The translations under genes and the position numbers were made by a program. A stretch of 64,000 nt of DNA, from assembly GCF_004360155.1 (NCBI RefSeq), contig NZ_SAIS01000011.1, positions 124,001 to 188,000 on the forward strand, read 5' to 3'. The notes beneath the pieces were generated by a model that did not search any database, was not told where the DNA came from, and worked only from the letters and a program-made list of their open reading frames with translations. Below are positions 19,828 to 28,877 of the stretch, piece after piece (within the stretch, counting starts at the first letter, position 1; each line of letters starts with the position of its first letter). The DNA is from Paraglaciecola marina (GTDB lineage: Bacteria > Pseudomonadota > Gammaproteobacteria > Enterobacterales > Alteromonadaceae).

Positions 19828-20406
19828 ATGGCTTCTACTTCATTTAACTGTAGCGTCAGTCAGGGTTTTAATTTTGAAAAAGACTCACAATCAGTTATTG
19901 GGCATTTAACGTCGTTGAAAATAGGCACTAAAGAGTTTGCTAAAGACATAGAAGTAATGGACCCCACCGCGATTGCGGACGATACAAAGGTCAAAGTGGT
20001 GGGGGTAATATCCGGTATTTATTGGAACGGAGGTTACGCCGACCCTATTAGCCTGAATTGCCAAATATCAACCGTCAATAAACAGGATGCTGTGGTATTA
20101 CAACACTCGGATTTAAGCGATACCACAGTAGAATACGATTATATTATTTATGACTATGATCCCGTCGCTAAGGTCTATTATCAAGCGTTTCACAATGACA
20201 CAACCACACTGAAAGGTTTGGTTGAAAAAACCGGCGGACAATTAAGTCTAGGTATAGAAATGGATCAATCCATGGAAGTGGTTTCGCCTAAGAACTTCGG
20301 TCTTTACGTCGGCGTTATGCCGCAAGAAGAAGCGCAAACCGTGCATTATGGGGTGTCCAACACAGGCAAGTTTACTAAGGCATGGGGTGTGTCAGTCGCG
20401 GCCTAA
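19828..20406 (+). CDS. Probable tube protein (Hcp-position), divergent
   Basis: A 192-residue protein with alternating beta-strand pattern and no signal peptide, 26 bases after tssC, where hcp/tssD normally lies in T6SS and where the tube gene follows the sheath gene in other contractile systems. I do not see clear Hcp signature motifs, and it is longer than usual Hcp (about 160-172), so assignment as tube rests on position, size and predicted fold. It is followed by a strong terminator-like hairpin, consistent with a need for higher expression of sheath and tube. It could instead be a new accessory protein. Confidence 0.45.
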   Translation: MASTSFNCSVSQGFNFEKDSQSVIGHLTSLKIGTKEFAKDIEVMDPTAIADDTKVKVVGVISGIYWNGGYADPISLNCQISTVNKQDAVVLQHSDLSDTTVEYDYIIYDYDPVAKVYYQAFHNDTTTLKGLVEKTGGQLSLGIEMDQSMEVVSPKNFGLYVGVMPQEEAQTVHYGVSNTGKFTKAWGVSVAA

Positions 20407-20438
20407 TAAGTGTTGGTGGCCATCAACATTGCGTGAAC

Positions 20439-20487
20439 ATCAGCCTTGCTCTTATTAGGTTTTACGGAGCAAGGCTGATTATATTTT
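20439..20487 (+). terminator. Strong hairpin (attenuator/terminator) between tube gene and tssK
   Basis: Perfect 13-bp inverted repeat (atcagccttgctc 20439-20451, gagcaaggctgat 20467-20479) with a 15-base loop, followed by TATATTTTT. It lies inside the operon, 25 bases before tssK, so partial termination here would make sheath and tube more abundant than baseplate proteins. Confidence 0.82.
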
Positions 20488-20511
20488 TAATACCCTAGAC
20501 ATGGAACCACT

Positions 20512-21828
20512 ATGAGTATTCATCAGCTTGCACCGGTATCTTGGCAATTAGGGCAAACATTGTTGCCCGAGCATCTGCTCGCACAAGAAACCGCATTAAC
20601 CGGAGAAATACGTTTACGTTATCACGTAAACGGCTTGCCCGGTTATGGCATTAGCAAGTTAGAATGGGATGAGTACCTGCTAGCAAAAGGTAACTTAAGA
20701 ATAAAAGCATTAGGGCTGTTTACTCGCAATAAAAGTACGCTGATTGATTTCCCAGGTAATGCCGACATCATTAGTCTACCTGTGGAGTTTGCCGATAGCG
20801 GCCGAGCCAAGATTTTTTACTTCGTTTTACAAATTGATCAAGAAACCAACCAACCTCAGTTGCACTTAACAGCTAAAGCTATCCCTCGACGGCTGTTTAA
20901 AATAGTCTTGAGTCAGTTGCCCAACTTACCAGAGGAGTACAACGGAACACGAGATAATCACAGCGTTATAGAGCAAGGTAAGCTTGCTGAATTTGTCCAA
21001 ACCCCTTCTGGTCAATGGAAGTTGTCTGAACGTTATATCCCCCCCTTATTACAAATTGGCGCTTGTGAGTTTATGCAATCGCCATTGCAACAACTCAAGG
21101 TATTGTTAGACAAGTATTTAGCTGAGCTAAAAAACATCTATGAACAACAGTTACCCGAATTACGTCGCTTCGAGATAAAGCACTGTGCTAACCAACTGAT
21201 CCAAACGCGACAATATTTAGCCAATCATTTGACTGTGGCAAAAAATAGTGGAGAAATACGTCTACATCCGTATTTTTTATATATGCAATTACAACAACTT
21301 GATGGAGAGCTGGGCACTTTTCGTGGTGAATGGTTAAATTCGGTTACACATAACTACAAACATGACGATTTACATGGCACCTTTAAACGCGTCTTTAGAA
21401 GTATCATTTCTCAATTGACATTCCATAGCCGCAACAACCAATGTGTAGAGTTAATCCTTAAAGACGGTTGCTACCAAGCCATATTACCGGCAACATTAGA
21501 GCAATATGACAGACTGTTTTTAGTCATCAACTGCGCTCAGCAACCTTCAATTAAAGATGAGCAACTGCCCTGTCTTAGCAGCTATCGTCGTATGCCCATT
21601 TTATTTAACTATTCCCTCAGTGGCGCGCCATTGAAAACCGTTAAACACAGCGCTTTAACCCATTTTTTTGGGCAAAACTCACAAGGTTTTGAATTAATGG
21701 CGGGAGAAGAGTTTACTCATATCAAACACGACCGCAGTGTTGCTTTTTTAGCACAACCAGAGTTTGAGCATTATAACTTCTACATTTTATGTCACCCCGA
21801 CCCACAAAACGACTCAAGGGCTGGCTGA
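20512..21828 (+). CDS. tssK: Type VI secretion baseplate protein TssK
   Basis: Trimeric baseplate connector that links wedges to the membrane complex. The N-terminal TssK pattern is recognisable (V-S-W-Q-L-G-Q-T-L-L-P-E-H-L-L-A-Q-E, then Y-G-I-S-K-L-E-W-D); 438 residues is close to the usual 440-450. In canonical systems TssK contacts TssL and TssM, so its presence shows that docking is retained in some form. Its stop overlaps the tssE start. Confidence 0.87.
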   Translation: MSIHQLAPVSWQLGQTLLPEHLLAQETALTGEIRLRYHVNGLPGYGISKLEWDEYLLAKGNLRIKALGLFTRNKSTLIDFPGNADIISLPVEFADSGRAKIFYFVLQIDQETNQPQLHLTAKAIPRRLFKIVLSQLPNLPEEYNGTRDNHSVIEQGKLAEFVQTPSGQWKLSERYIPPLLQIGACEFMQSPLQQLKVLLDKYLAELKNIYEQQLPELRRFEIKHCANQLIQTRQYLANHLTVAKNSGEIRLHPYFLYMQLQQLDGELGTFRGEWLNSVTHNYKHDDLHGTFKRVFRSIISQLTFHSRNNQCVELILKDGCYQAILPATLEQYDRLFLVINCAQQPSIKDEQLPCLSSYRRMPILFNYSLSGAPLKTVKHSALTHFFGQNSQGFELMAGEEFTHIKHDRSVAFLAQPEFEHYNFYILCHPDPQNDSRAG

Positions 21829-22271
21829 TGTCATTGCTTAATAAATTCAAAAGCACGACGTCTAAGCTACCCAAGCAAACTCGAGATGGGGTGCATAGCG
21901 ATGCGCACTTGGCCAACATTATTGCTAATTTACAAAGCATTCTGCAGGGCCGTAGAAGCCTTGAGCAGTTAAATCAGTCTGGATTACAGGATTTTTCTGA
22001 ATTGCTTGTGGGTGAAGCGCTGATAAACCATCTGTGTCAGGATATTCAGCAACAAATCAGCTTACATGAAAAAAGGCTGCACTCAGTGCAAGTTAAGCTG
22101 GCAGATAGTAGCGCTAACCGCTGGCAGTTGAGCGTTTCGGCCAAGCTTGCTTGTACACCAACATCCAGCAGCCAATCCCCCCAAGGAAATAGGTCAGTTA
22201 ATTTTATTCTGGACATTGCCAAGCGAACTTATCTTGAGAGCAAACAAGCCATGAATGGGGTATTCCTATGA
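21828..22271 (+). CDS. tssE: Type VI secretion baseplate protein TssE (gp25-like)
   Basis: gp25-like wedge protein. I take the ATG at 21828, overlapping the tssK stop (TGATG), rather than the in-frame start at 21789 inside tssK. The gp25 pattern is visible: a helix with I-I-A-N-L-Q-S-I-L-Q-G-R-R, a D-F-S-E-L segment and the hallmark H-E-K-R-L region corresponding to E-P-R-L. The product is 147 residues. It overlaps the next gene by 4 bases (ATGA). Confidence 0.78.
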   Translation: MSLLNKFKSTTSKLPKQTRDGVHSDAHLANIIANLQSILQGRRSLEQLNQSGLQDFSELLVGEALINHLCQDIQQQISLHEKRLHSVQVKLADSSANRWQLSVSAKLACTPTSSSQSPQGNRSVNFILDIAKRTYLESKQAMNGVFL

Positions 22272-22657
22272 GTGCGCTAATGTGCCGGGTTGAATTGAAT
22301 AAAGCCGAAGGCATAGTGATAACCCTTGAAAACAAGGACGGCAATATTAAACATACTATGGTGTTTAATGGCGAAGATATCACCACCACCAGCGAGGGCG
22401 ATAGTGGCACCAGCACTATCACACAAGCACCTGATAAAATTACTATGGATTGTAAAACCTTTGAGCTGACAGCTGAAACCATCTCTTGCAGTGCCAGTGA
22501 TACCACGGATTTAAGCAGCGGAGGCGATTTTACCATTAATTCTGATGCTAACTTGAATGCCAAAGCAGCGGTGGACGTAAGTGTAGACGGCGTCAATATT
22601 GATCTTTCAGGTTCGGCTCAAATCAGCGCAACCGCGCCTCTGATTAAACTGCAATAG
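22268..22657 (+). CDS. Small beta-rich protein, possible detached spike needle
   Basis: A 129-residue protein rich in Thr, Ser, Asp and Ala, with repeated short-strand periodicity over the last about 70 residues (pattern x-I-x-C-x-A / D-F-T-I-N-S / D-V-S-V-D-G / A-Q-I-S-A). This is the look of the triple-stranded beta-helix at the end of VgrG/gp5 spikes. The VgrG-like gene at 27171 lacks such a C-terminal helix, so this gene may supply it in trans. Overlap of start and stop codons with tssE indicates translational coupling. I do not recognise a named family. Confidence 0.5.
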   Translation: MSALMCRVELNKAEGIVITLENKDGNIKHTMVFNGEDITTTSEGDSGTSTITQAPDKITMDCKTFELTAETISCSASDTTDLSSGGDFTINSDANLNAKAAVDVSVDGVNIDLSGSAQISATAPLIKLQ

Positions 22658-22671
22658 GCCTAGGATAGATT

Positions 22672-24495
22672 ATGACCACTACGCCCCTTCCCCCATCAGA
22701 AGAACAGCAAACGACCTTTGATGAGGAAATGCAATTTTTAGCCAGCATTCAGTCCAGTTTTGCAAATTTACATGAGCAGGTACCGGTCGAATACGATGAT
22801 CCGGACGTAAAACGCCTAACACAAGCCATGGCAGCATTTATGGCCAATGGTCGAATGGCTGGGAAGAATCAAATTGATCAGCTGCACCAACGAGTATTTC
22901 AACAGCTTCTGCCTTATATCGCATCACCTATGCCCTCGATGGGCATGTTAAAAGCCAACACTCGTTACCTGACCGAAGCTAGTCATATAAAAAGCGGGAC
23001 GGCATTTTCTATCGCCACAGATGATGACGAACAGGCGCAGTATCGCAGTCTACATGCCATGCCTTTGGCCCCAATTGCGATTAAACGGGTAGGCTATAAA
23101 CCCAATTCATTCAGCGCTTCACAAGTCATGAGTGAAATTATAATAGACATTAAAGCCCATACCCGAGCACCTGGGCAGTTGACCCACCTGCCCTTATACT
23201 TAAGCGTCAATCATAACTATCAGCTGTCTTTGCAATTTAAACAGATGTTGGCCAAACGTTTGCTAAGTTTTTCTGCCATTTTTGATGAGACCACACAAGT
23301 TCAAGGGCAATTTGCATTCGGCCCCTGTGCCCCTCAAGCCACATTAAACAAAAACCAGCCACCTTTAGCTGCCCAACAAATAAACGACTTACATCCCATT
23401 GAACAGATTCGGCGTTTCTTTCAATTGCCACAACAAGAAAACCACTTGAACCTTTACTTTGACGAGCCGCCACTTGTTTGGAATCAGTGCCAGTTAGTGT
23501 TTCATTTAAATGCTAGCTGGCCTAAAACACCGGCCTTATCCACGCAGTTATTTCACCTTGGCGTGATAGCAGTAGAAAATATTCTTCAAGAACAGGCAGC
23601 TCCTTTTACCTACAACGGCACCCAAAGTAGCCATGCACTGCGGCCACCTTCTACTGCGCCAGACCTGAGTATGCTCAAATGTTTGGGAGTCTATCAAGGG
23701 GCCGTGAAAGACAGGCAGATGTTACGTCCTGGCATTTTAAAAGGCGGTAATGGCAGTTATGAAATTAATTATCGGGGTACCGATAATCCACATATTGATA
23801 TTCAATATACCCAAGCCTTCTCAACCCCCATAAAAGTTAATATTGAAGCCATATGGCATCAACCCGAGTTTAGTAAAAGTTTATGGAAGAAATTATCTGC
23901 TCGCACCTTACACTTAGATATTCCAGGCCTTAGTTGTACAGTCATGACAGTGCCCGTGCCTCAGATCCCAAGAAGCACTGATACACCGCACTCGTTAATG
24001 GAGTTAAGCATACTCAAAAATAAAGATGTGTTATCCCTTGAGGAAATTGTTTTCATTCTAGACAGTTTTGGCTCGGTATTTATAAGGGAGTTTCGTGCAC
24101 TTAAACCCCAGATCAAAAATATCACCATTCAAAACGGTCACCAGTATTATTTAGAACTCGAAGATCTCCCTAAACCATTAATCCCTTTATTTGAGGTGTT
24201 TTGCCACAAGCTACAGAGCCTATTAAGGCTATGGTTACCTGTACCAGATATCAGTGTCAGCATTCACCAAACCGAGCATGTCGCGCCCTCTGCTGACTTT
24301 TCAACCTTTGCAGAGCACGATTTTATCCCCGAAAATATAGAAATAACTGCTCACCCTAAGCCAGCAGCAATACCTGAAGACAATGAAGAAAACCTGATCC
24401 CCGTTCCACCAGAAAGTTTTGTATTCTTTGAAACGACGTTAGAGCCAACCCCCGACACACCTTCTACAAAAGGAGGCAGTCAGCATGAACCATAA
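22672..24495 (+). CDS. tssF: Type VI secretion baseplate protein TssF
   Basis: Wedge protein forming the TssF2-TssG heterotrimer. The N-terminal family segment D-D-P-D-V-K-R-L-T-Q-A-M-A-A-F (about residues 43-57), then L-L-P-Y-I-A-S-P-M-P-S-M, matches the conserved D-P-x-V-x-R-L and P-x-P-S blocks. Length 607 is typical. The C-terminal 60 residues are Pro/Glu-rich. Its end overlaps the dotU-like gene by 11 bases. Confidence 0.85.
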   Translation: MTTTPLPPSEEQQTTFDEEMQFLASIQSSFANLHEQVPVEYDDPDVKRLTQAMAAFMANGRMAGKNQIDQLHQRVFQQLLPYIASPMPSMGMLKANTRYLTEASHIKSGTAFSIATDDDEQAQYRSLHAMPLAPIAIKRVGYKPNSFSASQVMSEIIIDIKAHTRAPGQLTHLPLYLSVNHNYQLSLQFKQMLAKRLLSFSAIFDETTQVQGQFAFGPCAPQATLNKNQPPLAAQQINDLHPIEQIRRFFQLPQQENHLNLYFDEPPLVWNQCQLVFHLNASWPKTPALSTQLFHLGVIAVENILQEQAAPFTYNGTQSSHALRPPSTAPDLSMLKCLGVYQGAVKDRQMLRPGILKGGNGSYEINYRGTDNPHIDIQYTQAFSTPIKVNIEAIWHQPEFSKSLWKKLSARTLHLDIPGLSCTVMTVPVPQIPRSTDTPHSLMELSILKNKDVLSLEEIVFILDSFGSVFIREFRALKPQIKNITIQNGHQYYLELEDLPKPLIPLFEVFCHKLQSLLRLWLPVPDISVSIHQTEHVAPSADFSTFAEHDFIPENIEITAHPKPAAIPEDNEENLIPVPPESFVFFETTLEPTPDTPSTKGGSQHEP

Positions 24496-25114
24496 AGCTT
24501 GGGATGACCTTTATCTATGCCTGATACAACAACAAGAGGTATTTGAAAAAATCGAGCTAGAAACCCTCAACCTAGACAATTTAACAGAACAAGCAAATGA
24601 CTTTTCGCCATTCATAACTGAGCTTGAAACTATCTTTAGCGCCTGTCAAACAGCGATAAGCCAGCACTTAGACGAAGCGGAATTAACCTATGTTGTTGAA
24701 GCGCTGATCTTTCAATGTGATGAAACAATACTTACACAAAAACTCGTTACCAAAACATGCGAAAGTCAACACGCCGAAACGTTAAACCATTTACCTTTCC
24801 TACCTTGTTCGAAATGGGTAACGCTGCAAAAACACCTGTTAGACTGCCGCACTGGTGGTGAGCGTTTTTTTGAAAACTTAGAGCAAATACTGGCCACTGA
24901 AAACAAGTACCCTTTTGCCTTAGAAGTTTACTACTTTTGCCTGAAACAAGGCTTTGTTGGCCGTTATAACCAACAATCTGAACCTATAACTGAGTATATG
25001 CGTCACTGTACTAAGGCGATCTCTCAAAGTACTGAGGTACTCAAACATCCACATATTCACCTAAAACAACACGAAAGAAATGAGCCTCTTCTTAGGGGGC
25101 AACATGGACGCTAA
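24485..25114 (+). CDS. tssL: DotU/TssL-like cytoplasmic protein without membrane anchor
   Basis: Resembles the cytoplasmic domain of TssL: a helical bundle with L-I-F-Q-C-D-E-T-I-L (cf. A-F-x-D-E), C-R-T-G-G-E-R-F-F-E-N-L (cf. G-G-E-x-F-F) and L-E-V-Y-Y-F-C-L-K-Q-G-F-V-G-R-Y. Canonical TssL ends with a membrane helix; here the last 35 residues are hydrophilic (His, Lys, Gln, Arg-rich), so the protein should be soluble or bound to the TssM-like protein at 29323. A strong ribosome site (AAAGGAGG) precedes the start. It overlaps tssG by 11 bases. Confidence 0.72.
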   Translation: MNHKAWDDLYLCLIQQQEVFEKIELETLNLDNLTEQANDFSPFITELETIFSACQTAISQHLDEAELTYVVEALIFQCDETILTQKLVTKTCESQHAETLNHLPFLPCSKWVTLQKHLLDCRTGGERFFENLEQILATENKYPFALEVYYFCLKQGFVGRYNQQSEPITEYMRHCTKAISQSTEVLKHPHIHLKQHERNEPLLRGQHGR

Positions 25115-26063
25115 ACCTGTAGCCTATGAAACGGACTCTGAACTGGCCATAGATATTGCCTCTAAATTAGGTGAGTTTGATATCATTTCTCTGCAGCGCT
25201 TACTCAAATACCATGGTTATGACGAACAACAGATTTGGTTCTCAAGCCACAACAGTATTGCCTCTCAAAATAGGATCATTGAAGCCGTTACATTTGAAAA
25301 CGACCAAGCATTTGTGCAATTAAATATCGGCTTGCTGGCTTCAACTGGCATATTGCCAGGCTATATTCGCCAGTTTATGGACCGGCCTGACACCGATGAA
25401 ATAAGCCTTCAGCATTTTTTTAAGCTGTTTGACCATATCCTGATCCTCAACTATTTAGGGCAACTTTATCCAGAGATAAACCGCTGCTTTTTTGATGATT
25501 GGCAACACACCAAACATTGTTATACCGAACTGCAAAATATGCGAAGCGAATGCAGCCTACATTGGCTGTTAAGCACAGCATTTCCAGAGTTTTCAGTGAC
25601 AACCACACCTTACACCAAGGCAACTCACAGTCATCAGGCCGAGTTAACATTAGGCTCAATGCTTCTTGGTGCAATAGATAAATCAACATCAACCAGCTTT
25701 GAGCCAGGATTCAAAATTTACCTACACCTAAGGCCAGAATGGACGCCACCTTCTACAGATTGGGGAAACAAGGTAAAAACTCGGCTGAACGAATGGGTTT
25801 CGCCTTGGTTAACATCATTCACCTTATATTTGGAAATCTACCTTTGTATTAGTCGCACCAATCTTCACCTCAGGCTATTTGGGCAAAGTGCTCTAGGATA
25901 CGATCCATTTTTATCCTCCCAAGGCCAAGGTACCTCTACACTAGGGCTAAATAACGAAGAGCCAACACATTGCACCTTAGTTCATCATGAACTAAAACTG
26001 GCTACGATATCAGAAGTGCAGCCAACCAATATTTGGAACGAATATTGGAGGTTAAGTGTATGA
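25104..26063 (+). CDS. tssG: Type VI secretion baseplate protein TssG
   Basis: Partner of TssF in the baseplate wedge. I choose the ATG at 25104, preceded by AGGGGG, over one at 25080. The family pattern includes F-D-I-I-S-L-Q-R-L-L, a beta segment beginning V-Q-L-N-I-G-L-L-A-S-T-G-I-L-P-G-Y-I, F-F-K-L-F-D-H, and the late L-G-Y-D-P-F-L. Length 319 is normal. ATGA overlap with the next gene. Confidence 0.8.
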   Translation: MDAKPVAYETDSELAIDIASKLGEFDIISLQRLLKYHGYDEQQIWFSSHNSIASQNRIIEAVTFENDQAFVQLNIGLLASTGILPGYIRQFMDRPDTDEISLQHFFKLFDHILILNYLGQLYPEINRCFFDDWQHTKHCYTELQNMRSECSLHWLLSTAFPEFSVTTTPYTKATHSHQAELTLGSMLLGAIDKSTSTSFEPGFKIYLHLRPEWTPPSTDWGNKVKTRLNEWVSPWLTSFTLYLEIYLCISRTNLHLRLFGQSALGYDPFLSSQGQGTSTLGLNNEEPTHCTLVHHELKLATISEVQPTNIWNEYWRLSV

Positions 26064-27181
26064 CTAGCTCAATCCTCGAAACCTTGCAGGCTTTGCCCGC
26101 TACTCTTGACTATATACCTGCTGATCGCGAAAGCGTCACAGAAAAGATCAGTGATGAAATCAATGACTGTTTCGAAAATATGGCCTCTAATTGGCAAAAC
26201 GGACATTACAAAACCATCCTTGATGATGCTAATGGTTTGCCCCTTTATTGTTTGTGTAACATTCGTATATGCGTCTATTTTCTATACAGCTTATGGGCCA
26301 TCACACCTAGCATTACCACCGCCACAATAATCAACACCTTAAGCAAAGTCCTCACTCATCCGCAAAAACCATGGCGAGCAGCATTAGAGCACAAAAGTGC
26401 TCCGGCACTAGATAAAATCTTGACCACTAGTATCAACTTGTTATTCAGAAAAATGCTGACTCGATTAGACAAAAACACGGTTTTCACTTCCACTAAACAA
26501 GAAGATCCCAAGCAAGCACTAGAAGCCATTTCCGTCTTGAGTCTGCAGCTTGAAGCTCTACAGTCGACTGCCAATGAAGGACTACATAGTTTGTTAGGCT
26601 CCGCCACTAAATACTTTTTGCATATGCAGCAAGAACAACAACAGCAAGAAAACAGGCAACAGGCACCGCGAGCTGTCACAGTTAAAACCAACAACATCAG
26701 TGCTGAACCAAAAAGCGCAGAGTCAACTAATGCTTTACAGAAAGTTGACATCGAATATCCTTTTACGCCAAACCAAACGGCTCCTTCCTACCCCTTACAG
26801 CAGTTATTTAGCCATATTCAACTATTGCATAGTTTGGTCGAACAACGGCAACATTTAAAAGCAGCCGTGGTACTCGACGATATTCAACGTGAACTAGATG
26901 ATTTTAATCCGTTGCACTACTTTCCTGAACACTTTGCTTCTTTTACCAAACTTAGAGCCAAACATGCCATTCAGCTAGAGCCTTTATTCAGTCAACAGGA
27001 TTCTTATCAATGGAAGGTATTACATGAGCATTATAAAACGGATATGCAGGGTTTTCTTGATGCTGGGCAAGAGACAAACAATGTACACCATGCTTCATCA
27101 TCTGTGGGTACCTCTCCTTATGACTCGAGCTTAGATTCATATACCAGCTCAGAACATACTGAGGGGCTTTATGATGAATAA
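26060..27181 (+). CDS. tssA: TssA-like protein
   Basis: Likely the TssA-type priming/capping protein of sheath assembly. Starting at the ATG at 26060 (GGAGGT upstream) gives 373 residues. The N-terminal helical segment (Y-C-L-C-N-I-R-I-C-V-Y-F-L...) resembles the L-R-V-A-x-Y-L region of ImpA/TssA proteins, a Gln-rich linker lies in the middle (about 195-215), and the C-terminal D-D-F-N-P-L-H-Y-F-P-E-H-F resembles the D-P-R-x-Y-F-P motif of TssA/VasJ-like proteins. Motifs are weak, so this is a probable, not certain, assignment. Confidence 0.6.
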   Translation: MTSSILETLQALPATLDYIPADRESVTEKISDEINDCFENMASNWQNGHYKTILDDANGLPLYCLCNIRICVYFLYSLWAITPSITTATIINTLSKVLTHPQKPWRAALEHKSAPALDKILTTSINLLFRKMLTRLDKNTVFTSTKQEDPKQALEAISVLSLQLEALQSTANEGLHSLLGSATKYFLHMQQEQQQQENRQQAPRAVTVKTNNISAEPKSAESTNALQKVDIEYPFTPNQTAPSYPLQQLFSHIQLLHSLVEQRQHLKAAVVLDDIQRELDDFNPLHYFPEHFASFTKLRAKHAIQLEPLFSQQDSYQWKVLHEHYKTDMQGFLDAGQETNNVHHASSSVGTSPYDSSLDSYTSSEHTEGLYDE

Positions 27182-28865
27182 TCTATTCACTGAAGGACCC
27201 AAAAATCTCAGTTACCCAAACACAGATCCCGTTGCAGAAAGTTTGGCCTTGAGCTTAACCCTATCAATAGAAGGGAACGATCATGTTATTCCCGGTGCCA
27301 ATGTCAAACACTGTGAACTCAATGCCTTTAGTTATGGCTTTGCCTGTAACCTAGGTTTTTTTCTACCCAATGATCAACGTGACGATACCTTGCTTGAAGA
27401 GTTTGTTGGTGACAGTTTAATAGATGTGACATTAAGCATTGCAGCTGTGCACAATTTGCCCGATCCAGCCCCTCAAGCTTTGACAGTTAAGGGGATAGTC
27501 ACGAAGCGCTCTTTACACGAGCAAAATTACCCACAGGTATCTGGCGCGCCTGTGCTCTATCGTTATTACCATATTCAGTTTTTTGATCCTGCGCAGGTGT
27601 TATGGCGCCAACATTATCCTTGTGAACTCTATGTGGACGATTCGATGGCATCTGTCATTGATGCCCAAGTTGTCTCACCCATAACTTTGACAATAGATTT
27701 CGAACCTGCCGATCAAATACAGCCGATGATTTGTTTAGCACTGGGTAATTCAGAGCATATCCACCCTGGCGAAACAGGGGCAACTAATGAAGCGAGTTTT
27801 TATGATTTCTTGATGGATTACACCCAACGGAATAATGGTTACTTTACCTATGACTACCAACAACACACTTATAGCCTAAGTGCTGACGCCCCGGAATTAC
27901 AAAGCACCACAGCTTTTTACCCTCACGAAGTCGCCCAAGTGACCAGCTATTGGCCGCCCATTAAGCGTGCGAGTATTAACGTGCTAAACGGCACCGCAGA
28001 CAACAGTCAACAAACCGCTTTAGACAATGCCTCTGGGGTTGAAGGGATCAAACAGGATCTTGTGTTAAGGCAAGCCATAGACGACCAATATACTCAGCGC
28101 AAAGATTTAAAAAGTAACCAGTTAAGCCAAAGCGGCCAACAGCTTGAAATCACCTTTAGCCAATGGCCCATGCAAGATTTTTGGCCAGAATGTGAATTCA
28201 CAACGAATAGCCAAGCCGACGGCACAAGCTTTTTGCATGCAGACACTAGTTATCACTGTCATGCCTTTTTCATCAAGTTTAACGCCATTGATGATCAACC
28301 AGAAAAAGATGTCGACCTTGCATTTACCCAATACTATTTATCTTATCGAGTACAAGCGCATTTAGCTGACGCCCCCTTTCCTGTATTGCCTAAGTATCAA
28401 GCCCCTCATTATCCCCTCTACGTAGAGGGGCTGATAGTGAGTGAGCAAGGGGAAGAAGATGAAAAAACCTTTGATGTACCCAGCAATGAAGACACCGGGC
28501 AATTTGAATATAAAGTCAATATTCCCCTTTGGGACCTGACCATTAAGGTCCTGCTAGAGCCTGACTTTCTAAATACTCATTTCTATTTTCCGTTTTATCG
28601 CAACACCAAACTTTTGCTAGGTTTAGATTTATACCGAGCGCATATTATCAAGGTCCTTAATTGGGGAGAAGGTGTACAATTACCTATGAGCACCCAAGGA
28701 AATCACATCTTGTTTGGCAAAACCACCGAAGACCAAACATCCCTCAGCCATGTGTATGAAGACGGTTACCCAGTGCTGGCAATCAAACGTAATAAGGAAA
28801 ACGACACCGAACTTGTGCGCTTAGAAGAAGGCAGCATTATCTTACAAACCTGCGAAGAGGATTAA
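27171..28865 (+). CDS. vgrG: VgrG-like spike protein without beta-helix
   Basis: A 564-residue protein with the gp27-like layout of VgrG: an N-terminal beta-barrel region, S-F-Y-D-F-L-M-D-Y-T-Q-R-N-N-G-Y-F-T-Y (about 200-220) matching the D-x-x-F-L...G-x-x-Y-x-F region, and a late OB-fold-like stretch (about 410-500). Usual VgrGs continue into a gp5-like beta-helix of 100 or more residues; here the protein ends soon after the OB-like fold with I-I-L-Q-T-C-E-E-D. The small beta-rich gene at 22268 may provide the missing needle. Start at 27171 or 27174, overlapping tssA. Confidence 0.65.
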   Translation: MMNNLFTEGPKNLSYPNTDPVAESLALSLTLSIEGNDHVIPGANVKHCELNAFSYGFACNLGFFLPNDQRDDTLLEEFVGDSLIDVTLSIAAVHNLPDPAPQALTVKGIVTKRSLHEQNYPQVSGAPVLYRYYHIQFFDPAQVLWRQHYPCELYVDDSMASVIDAQVVSPITLTIDFEPADQIQPMICLALGNSEHIHPGETGATNEASFYDFLMDYTQRNNGYFTYDYQQHTYSLSADAPELQSTTAFYPHEVAQVTSYWPPIKRASINVLNGTADNSQQTALDNASGVEGIKQDLVLRQAIDDQYTQRKDLKSNQLSQSGQQLEITFSQWPMQDFWPECEFTTNSQADGTSFLHADTSYHCHAFFIKFNAIDDQPEKDVDLAFTQYYLSYRVQAHLADAPFPVLPKYQAPHYPLYVEGLIVSEQGEEDEKTFDVPSNEDTGQFEYKVNIPLWDLTIKVLLEPDFLNTHFYFPFYRNTKLLLGLDLYRAHIIKVLNWGEGVQLPMSTQGNHILFGKTTEDQTSLSHVYEDGYPVLAIKRNKENDTELVRLEEGSIILQTCEED

Positions 28866-28877
28866 CGGAGATTTATT

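Noticed and set aside
22204-22596. 130-residue frame on the minus strand
   Set aside because: Antisense to the beta-rich needle-like gene; low-complexity Ser/Leu/Val composition is a mirror of the Thr/Ser/Asp-rich sense strand.
26356-26751. 131-residue Cys-rich frame on the minus strand
   Set aside because: Lies wholly antisense to the tssA-like gene; its Cys/Ser richness is produced by the Gln-rich linker read in reverse, and there is no ribosome site.
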